Of a stretch of 64,000 bases of DNA, positions 13,601 through 23,664 are shown one piece after another. How positions within the stretch are numbered: the stretch's first letter is position 1; the number at the start of each line of letters is the position of its first letter. The notes under the pieces are model-generated. The model saw only the letters and a program-made list of their open reading frames with translations. It ran no database searches and was not told the DNA's origin. This DNA is from Colletotrichum lupini (taxonomy: Eukaryota; Ascomycota; Sordariomycetes; Glomerellales; Glomerellaceae), in NCBI RefSeq assembly GCF_023278565.1, contig NC_064673.1:1054001-1118000 (forward strand), written 5' to 3'. Position numbers and translations under genes: made by a program.

Positions 13601-14008
13601 AGCTTCAAGGACTTGCCGCATAATCCCTGAGAAACTCAGGGCCAGATCCCTGCAGCGCGCAGTTGCACTGAATCTGCGGATGCTGCTCCTTTCTGAGCAA
13701 CAGAGTACACAGGACGTTCCTACTGGGTGCCTCGTTCGGTGATCTGCCAGATATATTCAATCATCGCTCGATATGCCGTCCTTCCCAGGAACCACCAACG
13801 ATACGATGCCTCTCGTGACATTTTTTACTCGATCGAGAGCCGCTACGTATCGTTGAAGCCGAGTGGCTTTACGCGCGAAATACGAACATTCAAGGGGACA
13901 GCCACTCTTACGATCTAGGCATGTTCAAATGGGGCGGCAGGGGTGGTGGCTGATTACGATCTCGTCGGGCCGAGGGGTGCACAACAGCGGGCATTTACGG
14001 CCTGCGTC
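7694..14008. other. Gene-poor intergenic stretch downstream of vib-1
   Basis: I see no convincing coding region here. The first few hundred bases are presumably the vib-1 3' untranslated region. Notable content is three tandem copies of a 9-bp unit (CTGCACGAG) at 9203-9229, G-runs at 9448-9459 and 9935-9949, a T16 run at 11308-11323, and repeated CCTTAG/TTACCT/GGTA-type short motifs between about 11.2 and 12.5 kb. Open frames in this interval are short, compositionally biased and lack family motifs. Confidence 0.6.
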
Positions 14009-14206
14009 ATGAATTACTCACTCGGGTTTGCTGCCCTACTGGCAATAGCCGTGTTCCTCTTTTCTTTTTCCATGCCCTCCACGGGCTTACCTAGGGCCGA
14101 GAACGGAAAACGTCTTCCCAACTTGTTTTCGTTCCCGGTCCTTATCCCTCTTGCCGAAGAATGCAACGTCTCTGTGGCTGGGTCACGGCTGGGAGTGAAG
14201 TGGTGA
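14009..14206 (+). CDS. Possible small signal-peptide ORF (65 aa), unrecognised
   Basis: An ATG at 14009 opens a 65-codon frame. Its N-terminus has a hydrophobic core of about 16 residues (from Leu-5 to Phe-20) followed by a small/polar region that could be a signal-peptidase site, so a secreted or membrane peptide is conceivable. Only one cysteine is present, which is unlike typical cysteine-rich small secreted proteins. No homologue is recognised, there is no obvious promoter, and a G17 tract lies 53 bases downstream. A chance ORF is the more likely explanation. Confidence 0.15.
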   Translation: MNYSLGFAALLAIAVFLFSFSMPSTGLPRAENGKRLPNLFSFPVLIPLAEECNVSVAGSRLGVKW

Positions 14207-17200
14207 CCAAGGAAAACAAGCGCCATGTGGCTTGCGGGTTGCCGGCTCCCTGTTTTGAGGGGGGGGGGGGGGGGGAGGGCTTCGGGTCCGGCTGTATGTG
14301 AATCGGAACCTTCCCCCCCCCTTCCCCCATCATAAATTTCGTGACGGCATGAGAGTCTCACTTTCATCTGCGCGAATGTGGGTCTACAAACGCGGTGTCT
14401 CAGTCCCTCATCCCTTGTCCCTGGCAATGGGAAGGAAGACAAGACTCACTCTCTGCTCTGGTGTCTCAGGGAGAATCAGTGGACCCAAAAGGGGGTAGTT
14501 CATCACCTGTCTTTTCAGTCCATCATGGAAATGTGGTCAGGTGTCTCGAAACACCCAAACATGGGCTACTGTGTTTCCGCAAGAGGGGGCTACTATCGTA
14601 TACTGCTTATTGATGAGCAGCTATGGTGTCTAGAGTCAAGGCTGAACGGAGGGGGGGCACGACTACTTACACTTGTTGCTAAAGTGCGTACGCGGAGACG
14701 TCATGCTTCTTGGGGGCGTTCAGTTCAATCTCCTCTTGTCATTTTTAGTGGGATGTCTGGGCTCCGAGGGTACCGGATTTCTATTGATATGTCACTGAGG
14801 CTGCCTCAAGGCTTTCATGCGTCTTTGGAGGTGGCAGAAGCTTCTTTCAAGCTCTTTTTTGTCGTAAATGACCCGCTTGCGTAGATGAGATTGAGCTTCA
14901 CATGGGTTAATTCGATTGAATCTTTTTCGAGAAACTGTATTCATCGTCATTTTGTATTTTAGAGAGGGTATCTTGCAGAAAGATATGAGGACCAAATAAA
15001 GTGAGAGGCATTTGAATGGCGCAAGAGCCCCAATGACACGGTCAAAGCTCATACGTCTAGCTTTTGAGCCTGCGAAGGATGAGGTATCTAGGTCAAGGGA
15101 AGTGTTGGCTTGCCTTGCTTTCAGGATTTTCTCTTTGCATCTTCTCTTTCTTCATGGGGAACAATTTTAGATACAGGCCGGTAGAGTACTCGAAGAACGA
15201 CATGGCCTGTCGAAGAGCAGGCAAGAGAATACCCTGAGAATACCCTCAGAATACGTAATTCAATCCGTAGATACATCAAGGAATACACGTGTAAGGGGAC
15301 CCTTGATGTGATCACGCTATATTTCAAAGTCTCCAGGAAAACCTATAGATGTACAGGTATCTCAACATCCATGTATGGGTTCCGTCCCCCCCACGCCATC
15401 GAGTTAGATATCGCAGTAAAATGTGCTTGCCTAATCCGGCCGGGAGGCTTGACGGCTACTTATCTTCCTCGATATCGATTGACAGAATGGAAAAGCCAGG
15501 CAATTGCCAAATCTTCTCCTAGGAAGACGTCTCATCACGGCTCACGCGATCGAGAGATTGTCACGGCCCTCAATAACTCTCCCGTCATTGCAACCCCAGG
15601 AAGATCACGGCCAATGCATGTTAGCTGGACGATCAAAACACATTTGTGGATTGGGCGACACATGCGTTTATGACGCCGCCACGGCGAAAAGAAAGGAAAA
15701 GTATCAGCAAATTGCATGATGTTCTCGAATCTTGTGTCTCAACTCAGCAAGGACTTTGTTTGACACTCCAGCGATTCTTACTAAGAGGCTAGACGAGATT
15801 TGGAAAGGGAAATGGTACAGACACGATGCGTCGTGGCATCCGCGATGGTACCTAGTTGACAAAGGGAGGGGAGCAACTTGACTGGTGTTTGATTTCTTAC
15901 TGCTGCTGCTGCTGCTGCCACATTGAGCGCAGAGCATCAATCTGGGAAGACGACAGATCAGAGCCCAAGCCGAGATCTTTACAAGGACTGAGAGCTCTGC
16001 GTATCATCAGGAACCTCAAGGAAGTAGACCTTCTTGAGCAAGATATGCACGATAACCGGCTGTCTATGCTTAACAGAGCCTGCTATACGACAGTTGATAA
16101 TCTATTTAGCACTAGGGGCGTTGAGGAGACTAATCAAGTCTCGGCGAGCTGCAATTTGGACTACGTCCGCACATTCACGGGTCTTTCAGTCCAGAAATCG
16201 CTGTAGCCGATGGTCCTCATGCCCTCTGACTGGATGTGTGAGAATGTCTCGGGCTCAGTATTGTTGACCACATGAACCGAGAAGCCTAGGCACAAGGTAG
16301 AGAGAAGATCCTTCATCGATTGACGTCTACGAACTGCTGGTGATGATATACCACGGATGTTGAGATTGGTCTTACTGACACTGGGACCTCTAAAGTCTCT
16401 CACCTCGTTGCCTTGATATGACCACCCAGCGTTACTAAACGGCATGACAAACATGGGATGAAAGTATCCATTTCCATCGGCGTTTGTGTTCCTGGTCTTT
16501 CCTGTGAGCCAGTCCGAGGGGGGAGTAGAGGCTTGCTATTCACAAACGCCCCTTGACTATATCCTGGAGGATAGTCTACAGTCCTCTTTGGTGCAACCTC
16601 GTAATCGATTTAGAGAGCTTTAGAGATTGAGAAAATACGCTGTGCGTTTGTTGGGACACCGGCGCTTGTAGTTTGCTCATCATATTCGTGTGATTCTAAC
16701 GTCACGGAGCTGGTGCCGACTCACCTGTGGCTTGTCTGCTCAAACATGAGAGGATCTCTCATACGAATCATGATCTGGGAAAAAGTATTGCTATGCAAGA
16801 AGTTTGTAATCTCTACTTGCTAGGTACCTCGATTTAGGAACCTGGCCGCATTTAACTACATATTGCTCGAGTTTTACTCAGCGACCAACGTAACTGGGTT
16901 CCAGGTTCTTGTGCCATGATTGAGAACTTACAGCAGCCTCATACTCTGAAGTCTTTACGGACTTATTTCACTTCTAGATGTTGAGAAGTGCTGCCATGTG
17001 TGTATCCAACGCTCGAGCATGAATCCATATTGTCATACGTTGATGTCCCTTTCAAGATACGTATACCTCGGCGCGAACAATGAACGAACCCCTTACAAAG
17101 ACAACTGCAAATCGAGGTCATTCATTTTGCTTTTGAGGACTGATCCTCGTCCCTTTCCGCCCTTTATGTCGAGACGGCCGCAAAACTCGCCTCGGTTGCC

Positions 17201-17863
17201 CGCGCCGGCATGTAGAACGACACATCCTCCCACGCTTTCTCAAGGATTTGTCAACCGAGACGTTGCTTCAGCACCGGTGTGATTCTCAGGTCTCCAGGGG
17301 GGATAAATCTTTGCACACTACATTGTCTTGAAACCGGGGGGGTTTCAAGAACAGAAGCGGCGTTGGTATTCGAACATATATTGCTGTGCCAAAATCCGAG
17401 TCTCGTGGCTTGTCGGCGTGTAAGCAAGCCATTGCCGTCTGCGCAGTAGGCGTCCCCCCTTCCCGCAGAGCATGGGCCGAGTGGGAGGAAGGTGAAGTTG
17501 CTTACCTTGTTGAGAGTTGTGAATTCGTGTGCAGGTTCTAGGACATCAGCTCTATAGCTTGTTTGTATTTGGGGTGTGGCCAATATCAGCCGGCGCATTT
17601 CAGGTGCAGGCATTGATAGCATGTCAAAGGACCAGCGATAGGGAGATCAAGATGCTCCAAAGGCCTCGCCAGATTGGAAGGATTGCTGTCATTAACAAAA
17701 AGTCTCAGTAGCTTGAAGACTACCGAAAGCTAGTCCATCTATCGTCTTGTATAATTCGTAAGGAAACGCCGAGTCATTATCACCACAGATATCCTGCCCC
17801 GTCACCACGTCAGCCACATCAAACACTCTCTCAGACGTGTCCCTTCCTCATCTACCAGCCTAC
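14207..17863. other. Intergenic region, possibly with a degraded coding remnant
   Basis: A G17 tract lies at 14259-14275 and a short CTG/CAG run at about 15900-15917. On the minus strand between roughly 15.95 and 17.64 kb there are several stretches of protein-like reading frame broken by stops and an apparent frame change at a six-base run (16518-16523). They belong to no family I recognise, so I do not call a gene. The rest shows nothing I can interpret. Confidence 0.4.
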
Positions 17864-19501
17864 CTACGCCACCGACCGATCTGCAAGAATCCCAAAAAGC
17901 GGCCTCCCCAGCGTCTCAACAGCCATCCACCCGCCCTCAGGAATCTCAACAATCGTCCCGTCGACACACACCTTCCGCCACCGCGGATCCGACTCCCCAA
18001 TCGTAACCCGAACCTCCTCCGCGCCCTCGTACCCGAGATAATCCTCCCTCCCCTCCGCATCCGTCCACTTCATACCCACGTGGGCACCCTCCTTATACGC
18101 AGCCATCATGATCTCCATCGTCTTCTCCCCGCCCACGGCCCCGAAATGCACCAGCTTCAGCCTGCCCTGCAACGGCCCGCTATCCGGCGCGATCGTGAAC
18201 GTCTTTTCCAGGTTCGACACCATGGCCGCGAGGGCGTACCCGAACCTCTCGCGCTCCACGCGCCTCCACCTCTGCTCTCCCCTCGCCGCCCCCGGGGACC
18301 GCACCTCGACTGTGGCGACGTACGCGTGGCTTTCCTTGAGCAGCTCCTGCGCCACCATGCCGAAACGCTTGTCACCGTGTTTGCGGTACTCGGGCGTGTC
18401 GCTCTCCCAGACCAGCTGGGCGTGGAAACCGTAGCTGGCGACGATGGCGCCGAAGAGATGGTCGACGCTCGTGTCGTGGCGGGAGAGCGCCGTCTCGTCG
18501 TCACCGTGACCACCGCCACCGCCCTCGCTCTCGCTTGGGGGCGCGTGCGGGCCCGGGTCGGCCGTGTAAGAGATGAGACGGGCGCCGGGGGAGAAGGAGG
18601 CGCGGAAACTGGGTAGTGGGCGCGAGGTGCCGAAGAAGAGGGTGCGGAGGCCGAGAACCAAGTGCGAGGGCCCCTTCTCGACGTAGAGGGGCTTGTGGAG
18701 GGAGTGGAAGCAGGCGTTGCCCGTGCCGAGGGGTAGGAGGGCGATGGTCGGTAGTGTCGTGGCGGCGGTGGATGATCCTGCTTCCTTCTTCCCCTCCTCT
18801 TCCTCCTCCTCCTCCTCCTCGCACCCGTTCAAGAGGTCGACGACGCCGCCGTCGCCGCTGAGGAGAACGATGGTCTCGGCCCGGGGCGAGGAGGCGGAGC
18901 TCGAGGTGGCTCGTCTGGCGGCCCACCTCTCCTTTGCGAATTTGCGAACGCTGTCGGCGTCTTCCGTTATCAGGACATTGAAGCTGGAAGGCAGGCCATG
19001 GGCGGCCGATAGTCCTTCTGGAGAGAAAGTAGATGCCAAATCTCCAGACGTCGTGTTTTGGCCGGCAAGCAGGATCAGAGGCTGAACGACGCCGTCCCAG
19101 AACTTTGGCGCGTGACCCAAACCAGACTTAGTCGAGACGACAAAGTGTACGTCGTGGCTTTCCGGCCTGGGCGTGAGATGATCCGGAAGCTGCGGGAGCA
19201 GGAGGCCGCGGCTGGTGAGCTCGGCAGGCAGTTGGCCCTCCGCGAGCAGAATGATGTCGAGCTGATAAGGGGATTCCTTGGCCTCGGGGTCTTCTTTGAG
19301 AACGCAGATGATAGGGCCCGAGCCCGGATCGCTTCTCGCGGGAATGATGAAGACTATCTCCTCCGGGCGAGCGGACTCACTGCCGCTTTGCGTGGTGAAG
19401 GTGAGTCTGCCGTCGGTGAAGGCGGCATCGCGGGCGTGGCGGGGCACGAAACCGTGAGCGCGGGGCACGCCCAAAGGCTCGGCGCCGTCCACGTTGCTCA
19501 T
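17864..19501 (-). CDS. Diacylglycerol kinase catalytic-domain protein (lipid kinase)
   Basis: This is a single-exon gene of 545 aa starting at an ATG at 19501. It belongs to the DAGK_cat/sphingosine kinase fold, which transfers phosphate from ATP to a lipid hydroxyl such as diacylglycerol or a long-chain base. The glycine-rich nucleotide-binding signature LLSGDGGVVDLLNG lies near residues 213-226, LPLGTGNACF near 256-265, and a C-terminal VCVDGTIVEIPEGG element near 511-524. The last element is typical of the second domain of this fold. A run of nine glutamates (228-236) with a Lys/Ser/Ala-rich continuation sits between the GDGG and GTGN motifs as a lineage-type insertion. I see no signal peptide, membrane segment or C1 domain, so a soluble or peripheral enzyme is likely. 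The lipid substrate cannot be told from sequence. An alternative is a long-chain-base (LCB4/5-like) kinase, but membrane and PH-like regions are not evident. Confidence 0.88.
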   Translation of the reverse strand: MSNVDGAEPLGVPRAHGFVPRHARDAAFTDGRLTFTTQSGSESARPEEIVFIIPARSDPGSGPIICVLKEDPEAKESPYQLDIILLAEGQLPAELTSRGLLLPQLPDHLTPRPESHDVHFVVSTKSGLGHAPKFWDGVVQPLILLAGQNTTSGDLASTFSPEGLSAAHGLPSSFNVLITEDADSVRKFAKERWAARRATSSSASSPRAETIVLLSGDGGVVDLLNGCEEEEEEEEEGKKEAGSSTAATTLPTIALLPLGTGNACFHSLHKPLYVEKGPSHLVLGLRTLFFGTSRPLPSFRASFSPGARLISYTADPGPHAPPSESEGGGGGHGDDETALSRHDTSVDHLFGAIVASYGFHAQLVWESDTPEYRKHGDKRFGMVAQELLKESHAYVATVEVRSPGAARGEQRWRRVERERFGYALAAMVSNLEKTFTIAPDSGPLQGRLKLVHFGAVGGEKTMEIMMAAYKEGAHVGMKWTDAEGREDYLGYEGAEEVRVTIGESDPRWRKVCVDGTIVEIPEGGWMAVETLGRPLFGILADRSVA

Positions 19502-20357
19502 GTTGGTCCTCGATCTCGAAAGAAAAGAGTTGATTCGAAAATCTTGGGCTAGAAAATGTGTAGGTCTGTCACCTCGAAACCCCTTTGCCAGCTGTTTGAA
19601 TATAGCGATATACGGGTGACGTTGATGCGAGGTTTATCAACACTTGAAGGTGCAAGCAGGCAGCTAGCCACCAGGGACTGAGGAAAGCACTGATGGACCA
19701 AAAAACGAGACGAATCCTCTTCAGGCAGGTGGCCGTAAGAGTACCTCCTCCTCTACAACGCAGTGAGATGCGTGGGTTATTTAGTACCTTGGGAGTAAGC
19801 CCGGATGCACTGGCACCGCAAGCGTGGGCAATACTATCCCAAAACCCCGGTTAGCGATGAATAGTAAGCGTGCGTGTTGCCCTCCTACCTGGCGTCGAGA
19901 CACACACCTCACTTACAAATCGCCTCTTGCAAACCTGTGGCTGGTGCTGTGGATGAGTTTGTGAGAAATATGCCATAGACCCAGCGATTGCGTTATTTCT
20001 GCAAGTGTTACCAGACGCACCTCATCAAGCTACCTAAGGTAGTCACCCCGGCGAAAGGGAGGGCGGCGGGGCACCAAAAGCACCCAGAAAACAGCGCCTG
20101 TGGTAGCGAGTCCAGCAGCCAAGCCAGCCGGGGCCGGGTGGCTGCCCGAACCGCTGCCACCATCCGGAAGACCGACCAATCGACCCCCGAAACGCCGCCC
20201 GCACCATGTTGCACAGGCCGGCTTTTTACCTTTCCTGACCTTAAGTTACTGATAACACAGCCAATTCAGCCCCGTCACCCAATTGCGCACTTATTTAATG
20301 CACAAAAACAACCGCCAACACCCCGCAAATTCAAACACATGTCACAAAAAGCTAAAA
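19502..20357. other. Intergenic region between lipid-kinase gene and tRNA-Leu
   Basis: This is presumably the promoter region of the minus-strand kinase gene, plus the 3' flank of the tRNA. A weak AT-rich ATATAGCGATATAC stretch lies near 19600. An imperfect CTACCTAAGGTAG palindrome occurs at about 20031-20043. No gene is recognised; a frame of about 136 codons that crosses the tRNA is rejected. Confidence 0.5.
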
Positions 20358-20453
20358 TGATGGGAGCGGGGTTCGAACCCGCGCACTCTCACGAGTAACA
20401 GAGTTGCTGACTAAGCTTAAATCTGTCGCCTTAGACCACTCGGCCATCCCACC
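20358..20453 (-). tRNA. tRNA-Leu(UAA), intron-containing
   Basis: The minus strand folds as a class II tRNA. The acceptor stem GGTGGGA pairs with TCCCATC (one G-U), followed by discriminator A. The D arm is GCC...GGC. The anticodon stem is ACAGA/TCTGT, with a TTTAAG loop start giving anticodon TAA. The long variable arm is TACTCGTGAGAGTGC (ACTC/GAGT stem), and the T arm is GCGGG-TTCGAAC-CCCGC. About 12 extra bases lie 3' of anticodon position 37, the canonical intron site, so a short spliceosome-independent intron is inferred. Internal A-box (TGGCCGAGTGG) and B-box (GGTTCGAAC) promoters are present. A TTTT and a TTTTT run directly downstream fit a Pol III terminator. The 3' CCA is not encoded, as expected. 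Position 26 is G, a potential substrate of the adjacent TRM1. Confidence 0.93.
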
Positions 20454-20862
20454 GCAAGCATTGCAACTTGAGGTTTAGAGGGCGCGATTTGGCGCCTATG
20501 CTTGGTCGCGGTCTTGGCGGTTCGCGCGACCGCCACCCCGATGCGAAGAAGCCCGTCCGAGAAGGGACGAATGAGACCACGGACAGGAAGAAATGCCCGG
20601 GAGATGACATCGTTGCATTGATTGTCCAAGCAGGTGCAAATGAAAGGCGCATAACTACCAAAGGCGAGGAGGCTGGGTCAGGTTGCAGACATACAGATAT
20701 CTAGGACGAAGTCGCGTCAGTCTGCAGCCTCTCGAACAGACGAAAAAAATGGTGACCGTTTACCTCACATTGTACGGCTTCAAGTGTTGATAAAACTTTG
20801 GTAATGCTTCATCTCGGCTAAAGTCGACTTTGCTTTTCTTCTTCCTGCTGTGTACCGTCCGA

Positions 20863-23130
20863 TCACGCCCCCTTCGCCCTCGTCATGGGCCCCCAGTTCT
20901 CCCGCGGGTTCATCTGGTATCTGACCAACTTTCTCTGCTCCCTGCGCTTGCCGAGCTTGGCGAGGTTCTCGTCGAACACGAGCGTCTTGCGCAGCGCCTC
21001 CTCGGACAGCTTCTCTTCGGCCTTGTCTTCCGGGCCGTCCTTCATCTCGACATCCGCCGTCTTTTCCTCCTCCTTGTTGGTAGCCTCCTCCTCCTCCTTC
21101 TCCTCCACCTCGACCACCTCTACCGGGGCATCAGCCTCCTTGACCTCCGTGGCGTTCCCGTTGGCTGCCTTATCCGTCTTGTCCAGGCCCAGTAGCTTAT
21201 ACGCCGGCATCTGCGAGTTGATCTTTTCCGTGCGCACCGGCGCCTTTTGGCGAACCCACTCCTGCATAACGAACCAAATCGTATCCCACGGCGCATCCGT
21301 CTTGACACTCCCGGGCCGGCAATGGCTTCGGGTGACGCGGTAGCCGAGGTGCTTGAGAGCACCCCTGAACATGTCGTCCGGCGGCTGCTGCGTGCTCAAG
21401 GTACCGGCCAACCGCGAGGGCATGACGAAGAAGGGGTAGTGGTCCACCCTCGCCAGCTCCTTATCCTTGGGGTCGAGATCTTCTGCAGGCTCCGGGCCCG
21501 GGAGATACTCTTCGAGGGCTGTCTGGAGCATGCCCTCGATTCTGGACGTCGTCTGGTACACGTTCTTGTCGACCGTCGGTAAGACGTCGAGAATACGCTG
21601 GATGAACTCGGCATTGTGCAAGGGGCCGCTGTACATGGGTCCTGCGATGTGCATCTTTGAGCCGCAGTGTCTGCAGTGCGAGTCGGTAGGAGGTCCCTGG
21701 GACAGCCCGTGCTTGTAAAAGTAACCCTCCTTCTTCTTGGGCGCGGCGCGCGTCCGGACCATGGGCTGCGTCTCCCAAGCCGAGCACCCGGGGCAGTTGT
21801 ACATGATCATCGTCTTGCCGCCCTGGTAGTTGACCGCGTCCTTGGACTTGCGGACCTTGACAAAGACTCGGCAGTAAAAGTCAATGGAGAGGGACAACTG
21901 CGGCTCAATGGTGAGACCATACTTTGATCCGGCGCTCGCCAAGGCGTGAAGAATCAGGCGGATGCCAACTTCGTGCGAGTGAAGGCCCTTGACGGGTGCG
22001 CCTCCGTACAAGGAGAAGCACTTCTCGGCGTAGCAGTGACCTGCCCAGTGACTGCCGTCGGTGCAGGTGACGGCAAGCAGACCACCATCGTCTCTGACGG
22101 CCTGCACGGCGGCATCCAGGAAGGGCGCGGCCGTTCCGTACGGGTCCAGGTCGATGGCGTCGTACTTGTTCTCTTTGCTGGGGTTACCGAACCGGTCCCT
22201 GTTCGACAAGTCGTCTGCGATGCGCCGGTACATGTGAGCAATCGCATCGTCGTGGCTAGTCACAATCTTGTCCTCCAGACCGTTGTGCTTCATGTTCAAT
22301 TTGATTGACTCAATCGCACTCTTGGTCAGGTCGTTGGCGGTCACTGACGTCACAAAAGGCAGCTCGTGAGAGTAACGCAACGCGCGAAGACCGGAAGCAG
22401 ACAGGGCGTCCAAGATGGTAAAGCGAGGCGGCGCCGACTCCTTCTCTGGCACAGCCTTTGCGTCTTCACCCTCGGCCTGGCCCTCCTTGGCTTCCGTGAC
22501 TGTTGCGGGCACCTCGGCCTCGGCACCAGTGCCATTGACGCCATTCTCGGGTTGCGGCTCTCCGCCGTTGGTGACCTCAGCGGCCTTACCGTCGTCCGTA
22601 ACCTGCACCTTGGCCGGCCGGTTCCCGCCCTCGTCCGCAGCCGCGCGCCGTCTCTTCTTGTCCCTGCGCTTGGCAGCGGCCTCGGCTGCCTTGGCGGCCT
22701 GCGCAGCCTTCCTCTCGACGACCTCCTCGCCGTACACTCTGATGGCCAGCGCGGACAGGTCTCGGTTGAACTGCTGGATGGGGTTGTAGAACACCTGCTG
22801 GCCCTTCTTGTCGTTGACCTCCGCGGGGACCAGGATCGTGGCCTTGCCCTCGGTCACGCCCTTGTAGTCCTTGTCATCGTAGGTGAAGATCTGCTCGTCT
22901 CCGCTCATTTTGACGGTAATTTCACCACTTTTGGTAGTTGGACAGCTGCTGCAGAATCTGATGAGTGGCGGCGCACTGCCTCTGTACACTGCGCGAGTGA
23001 GAGAGGCGGCTGATGAAGGTTCCGTCAATCGAAGTGATTGGAGGCGTAAAGCCAAGGGTAGTGTACAGAATTGGCGGCTCGCAGCGCGTGTGCCTTGGCG
23101 TGTAGCTCGTTGAAGAAATGAGTTCAACAT
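20863..23130 (-). CDS. TRM1: tRNA (guanine26-N2)-dimethyltransferase, Trm1
   Basis: Trm1 uses S-adenosylmethionine to make N2,N2-dimethylguanosine at position 26 of many nuclear- and mitochondrion-encoded tRNAs. There is a continuous frame with two useful ATGs: 23130 (755 aa) and 22908 (681 aa). In the 681-aa numbering, the family opening EGKATILVPAEV lies near residues 20-31 and the SAM-binding stretch LDALSASGLRAL near 166-177. The DLDPYG catalytic motif lies near 253-258, followed by TCTDGSHWAGHCY. A zinc-ribbon-like pair CPGC (372-375) and CRHC (412-415) follows. A basic run with an acidic linker (about 67-157) separates the N-terminal motif from the SAM core; KRRDKKRRR near 80-88 could be a nuclear localisation signal. 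The C-terminus is strongly acidic, then basic. The 74 extra residues from the upstream ATG begin with an Arg/Ser/Leu-rich, acid-free segment resembling a mitochondrial presequence. No introns are needed. The tRNA-Leu lies 409 bp beyond the stop. Confidence 0.95.
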   Translation of the reverse strand: MLNSFLQRATRQGTRAASRQFCTLPLALRLQSLRLTEPSSAASLTRAVYRGSAPPLIRFCSSCPTTKSGEITVKMSGDEQIFTYDDKDYKGVTEGKATILVPAEVNDKKGQQVFYNPIQQFNRDLSALAIRVYGEEVVERKAAQAAKAAEAAAKRRDKKRRRAAADEGGNRPAKVQVTDDGKAAEVTNGGEPQPENGVNGTGAEAEVPATVTEAKEGQAEGEDAKAVPEKESAPPRFTILDALSASGLRALRYSHELPFVTSVTANDLTKSAIESIKLNMKHNGLEDKIVTSHDDAIAHMYRRIADDLSNRDRFGNPSKENKYDAIDLDPYGTAAPFLDAAVQAVRDDGGLLAVTCTDGSHWAGHCYAEKCFSLYGGAPVKGLHSHEVGIRLILHALASAGSKYGLTIEPQLSLSIDFYCRVFVKVRKSKDAVNYQGGKTMIMYNCPGCSAWETQPMVRTRAAPKKKEGYFYKHGLSQGPPTDSHCRHCGSKMHIAGPMYSGPLHNAEFIQRILDVLPTVDKNVYQTTSRIEGMLQTALEEYLPGPEPAEDLDPKDKELARVDHYPFFVMPSRLAGTLSTQQPPDDMFRGALKHLGYRVTRSHCRPGSVKTDAPWDTIWFVMQEWVRQKAPVRTEKINSQMPAYKLLGLDKTDKAANGNATEVKEADAPVEVVEVEEKEEEEATNKEEEKTADVEMKDGPEDKAEEKLSEEALRKTLVFDENLAKLGKRREQRKLVRYQMNPRENWGPMTRAKGA

Positions 23131-23664
23131 GCAGTCATATGATGGTTCCAAATTTTGGGTCTGCCTTTGTCGATTCGGCTCATTCAAGTCACACGTCGTC
23201 GCTGGTCGGCGAGAGAAATTTCAGTGGGTCCAATCATTCTGCCAAAGGCGGTGAGTCATCAGCGACAAGCTCAACCTTGCTTGCTCTCTCCCATGGCTCC
23301 ATGAATGTTGGCTTGAAAAATTGAAAGTCAACCAGAAGCTGCGTAATCTACTATTATCGATCAACGGCTGTTTGTGAATTATTCATTCCGAGCATGACCG
23401 GGTTATATTTTGTTCTGTAGCTGTTGACTCGGTTGGCATTGTACGTTTTATGCAGTGCTCGGCTCTTCTCAGACCGAGCTCTGCCGAGCCCTCCAGTCGG
23501 AAATGCCAATAGGTGCCGTCGAGACATCTCAATACGTTACCCTTTGCTGAGAGACTAGCCTAATTCATCTCGAATAGTGCTTCTTACGCTTTGTCGTAGC
23601 TTTCTCCAAGTTTGATGAGTTCAACCTAGTAGTACCTTTAGCAGATGCCTAGTTGTAAGCCTAC
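23131..23664. other. TRM1 upstream region up to the retrotransposon
   Basis: About 530 bases of ordinary composition separate the upstream TRM1 ATG from the left LTR and must contain the TRM1 promoter. No clear TATA box is seen. The last bases before the element (CCTAC, 23660-23664) are the candidate left copy of the target-site duplication. Confidence 0.45.

Noticed and set aside
14378..14884. 168-codon plus-strand frame
   Set aside because: It opens with GTG, its first ATG is far inside, and no domain is recognisable. Treated as chance.
17837..18616. 259-codon plus-strand frame opposite the lipid kinase gene
   Set aside because: It overlaps the conserved kinase coding sequence in antisense and is Arg/Pro/His-rich, typical of a shadow frame in GC-rich DNA.
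19988..20398. 136-codon plus-strand frame
   Set aside because: It runs through the tRNA-Leu gene in antisense and has no recognisable features.
22366..23013. 215-codon plus-strand frame opposite TRM1
   Set aside because: It is antisense to a strongly conserved enzyme, with no independent motif.
23131..23187. Further upstream extension of TRM1
   Set aside because: The frame is open but begins with TTG and not ATG. The first ATG is at 23130.
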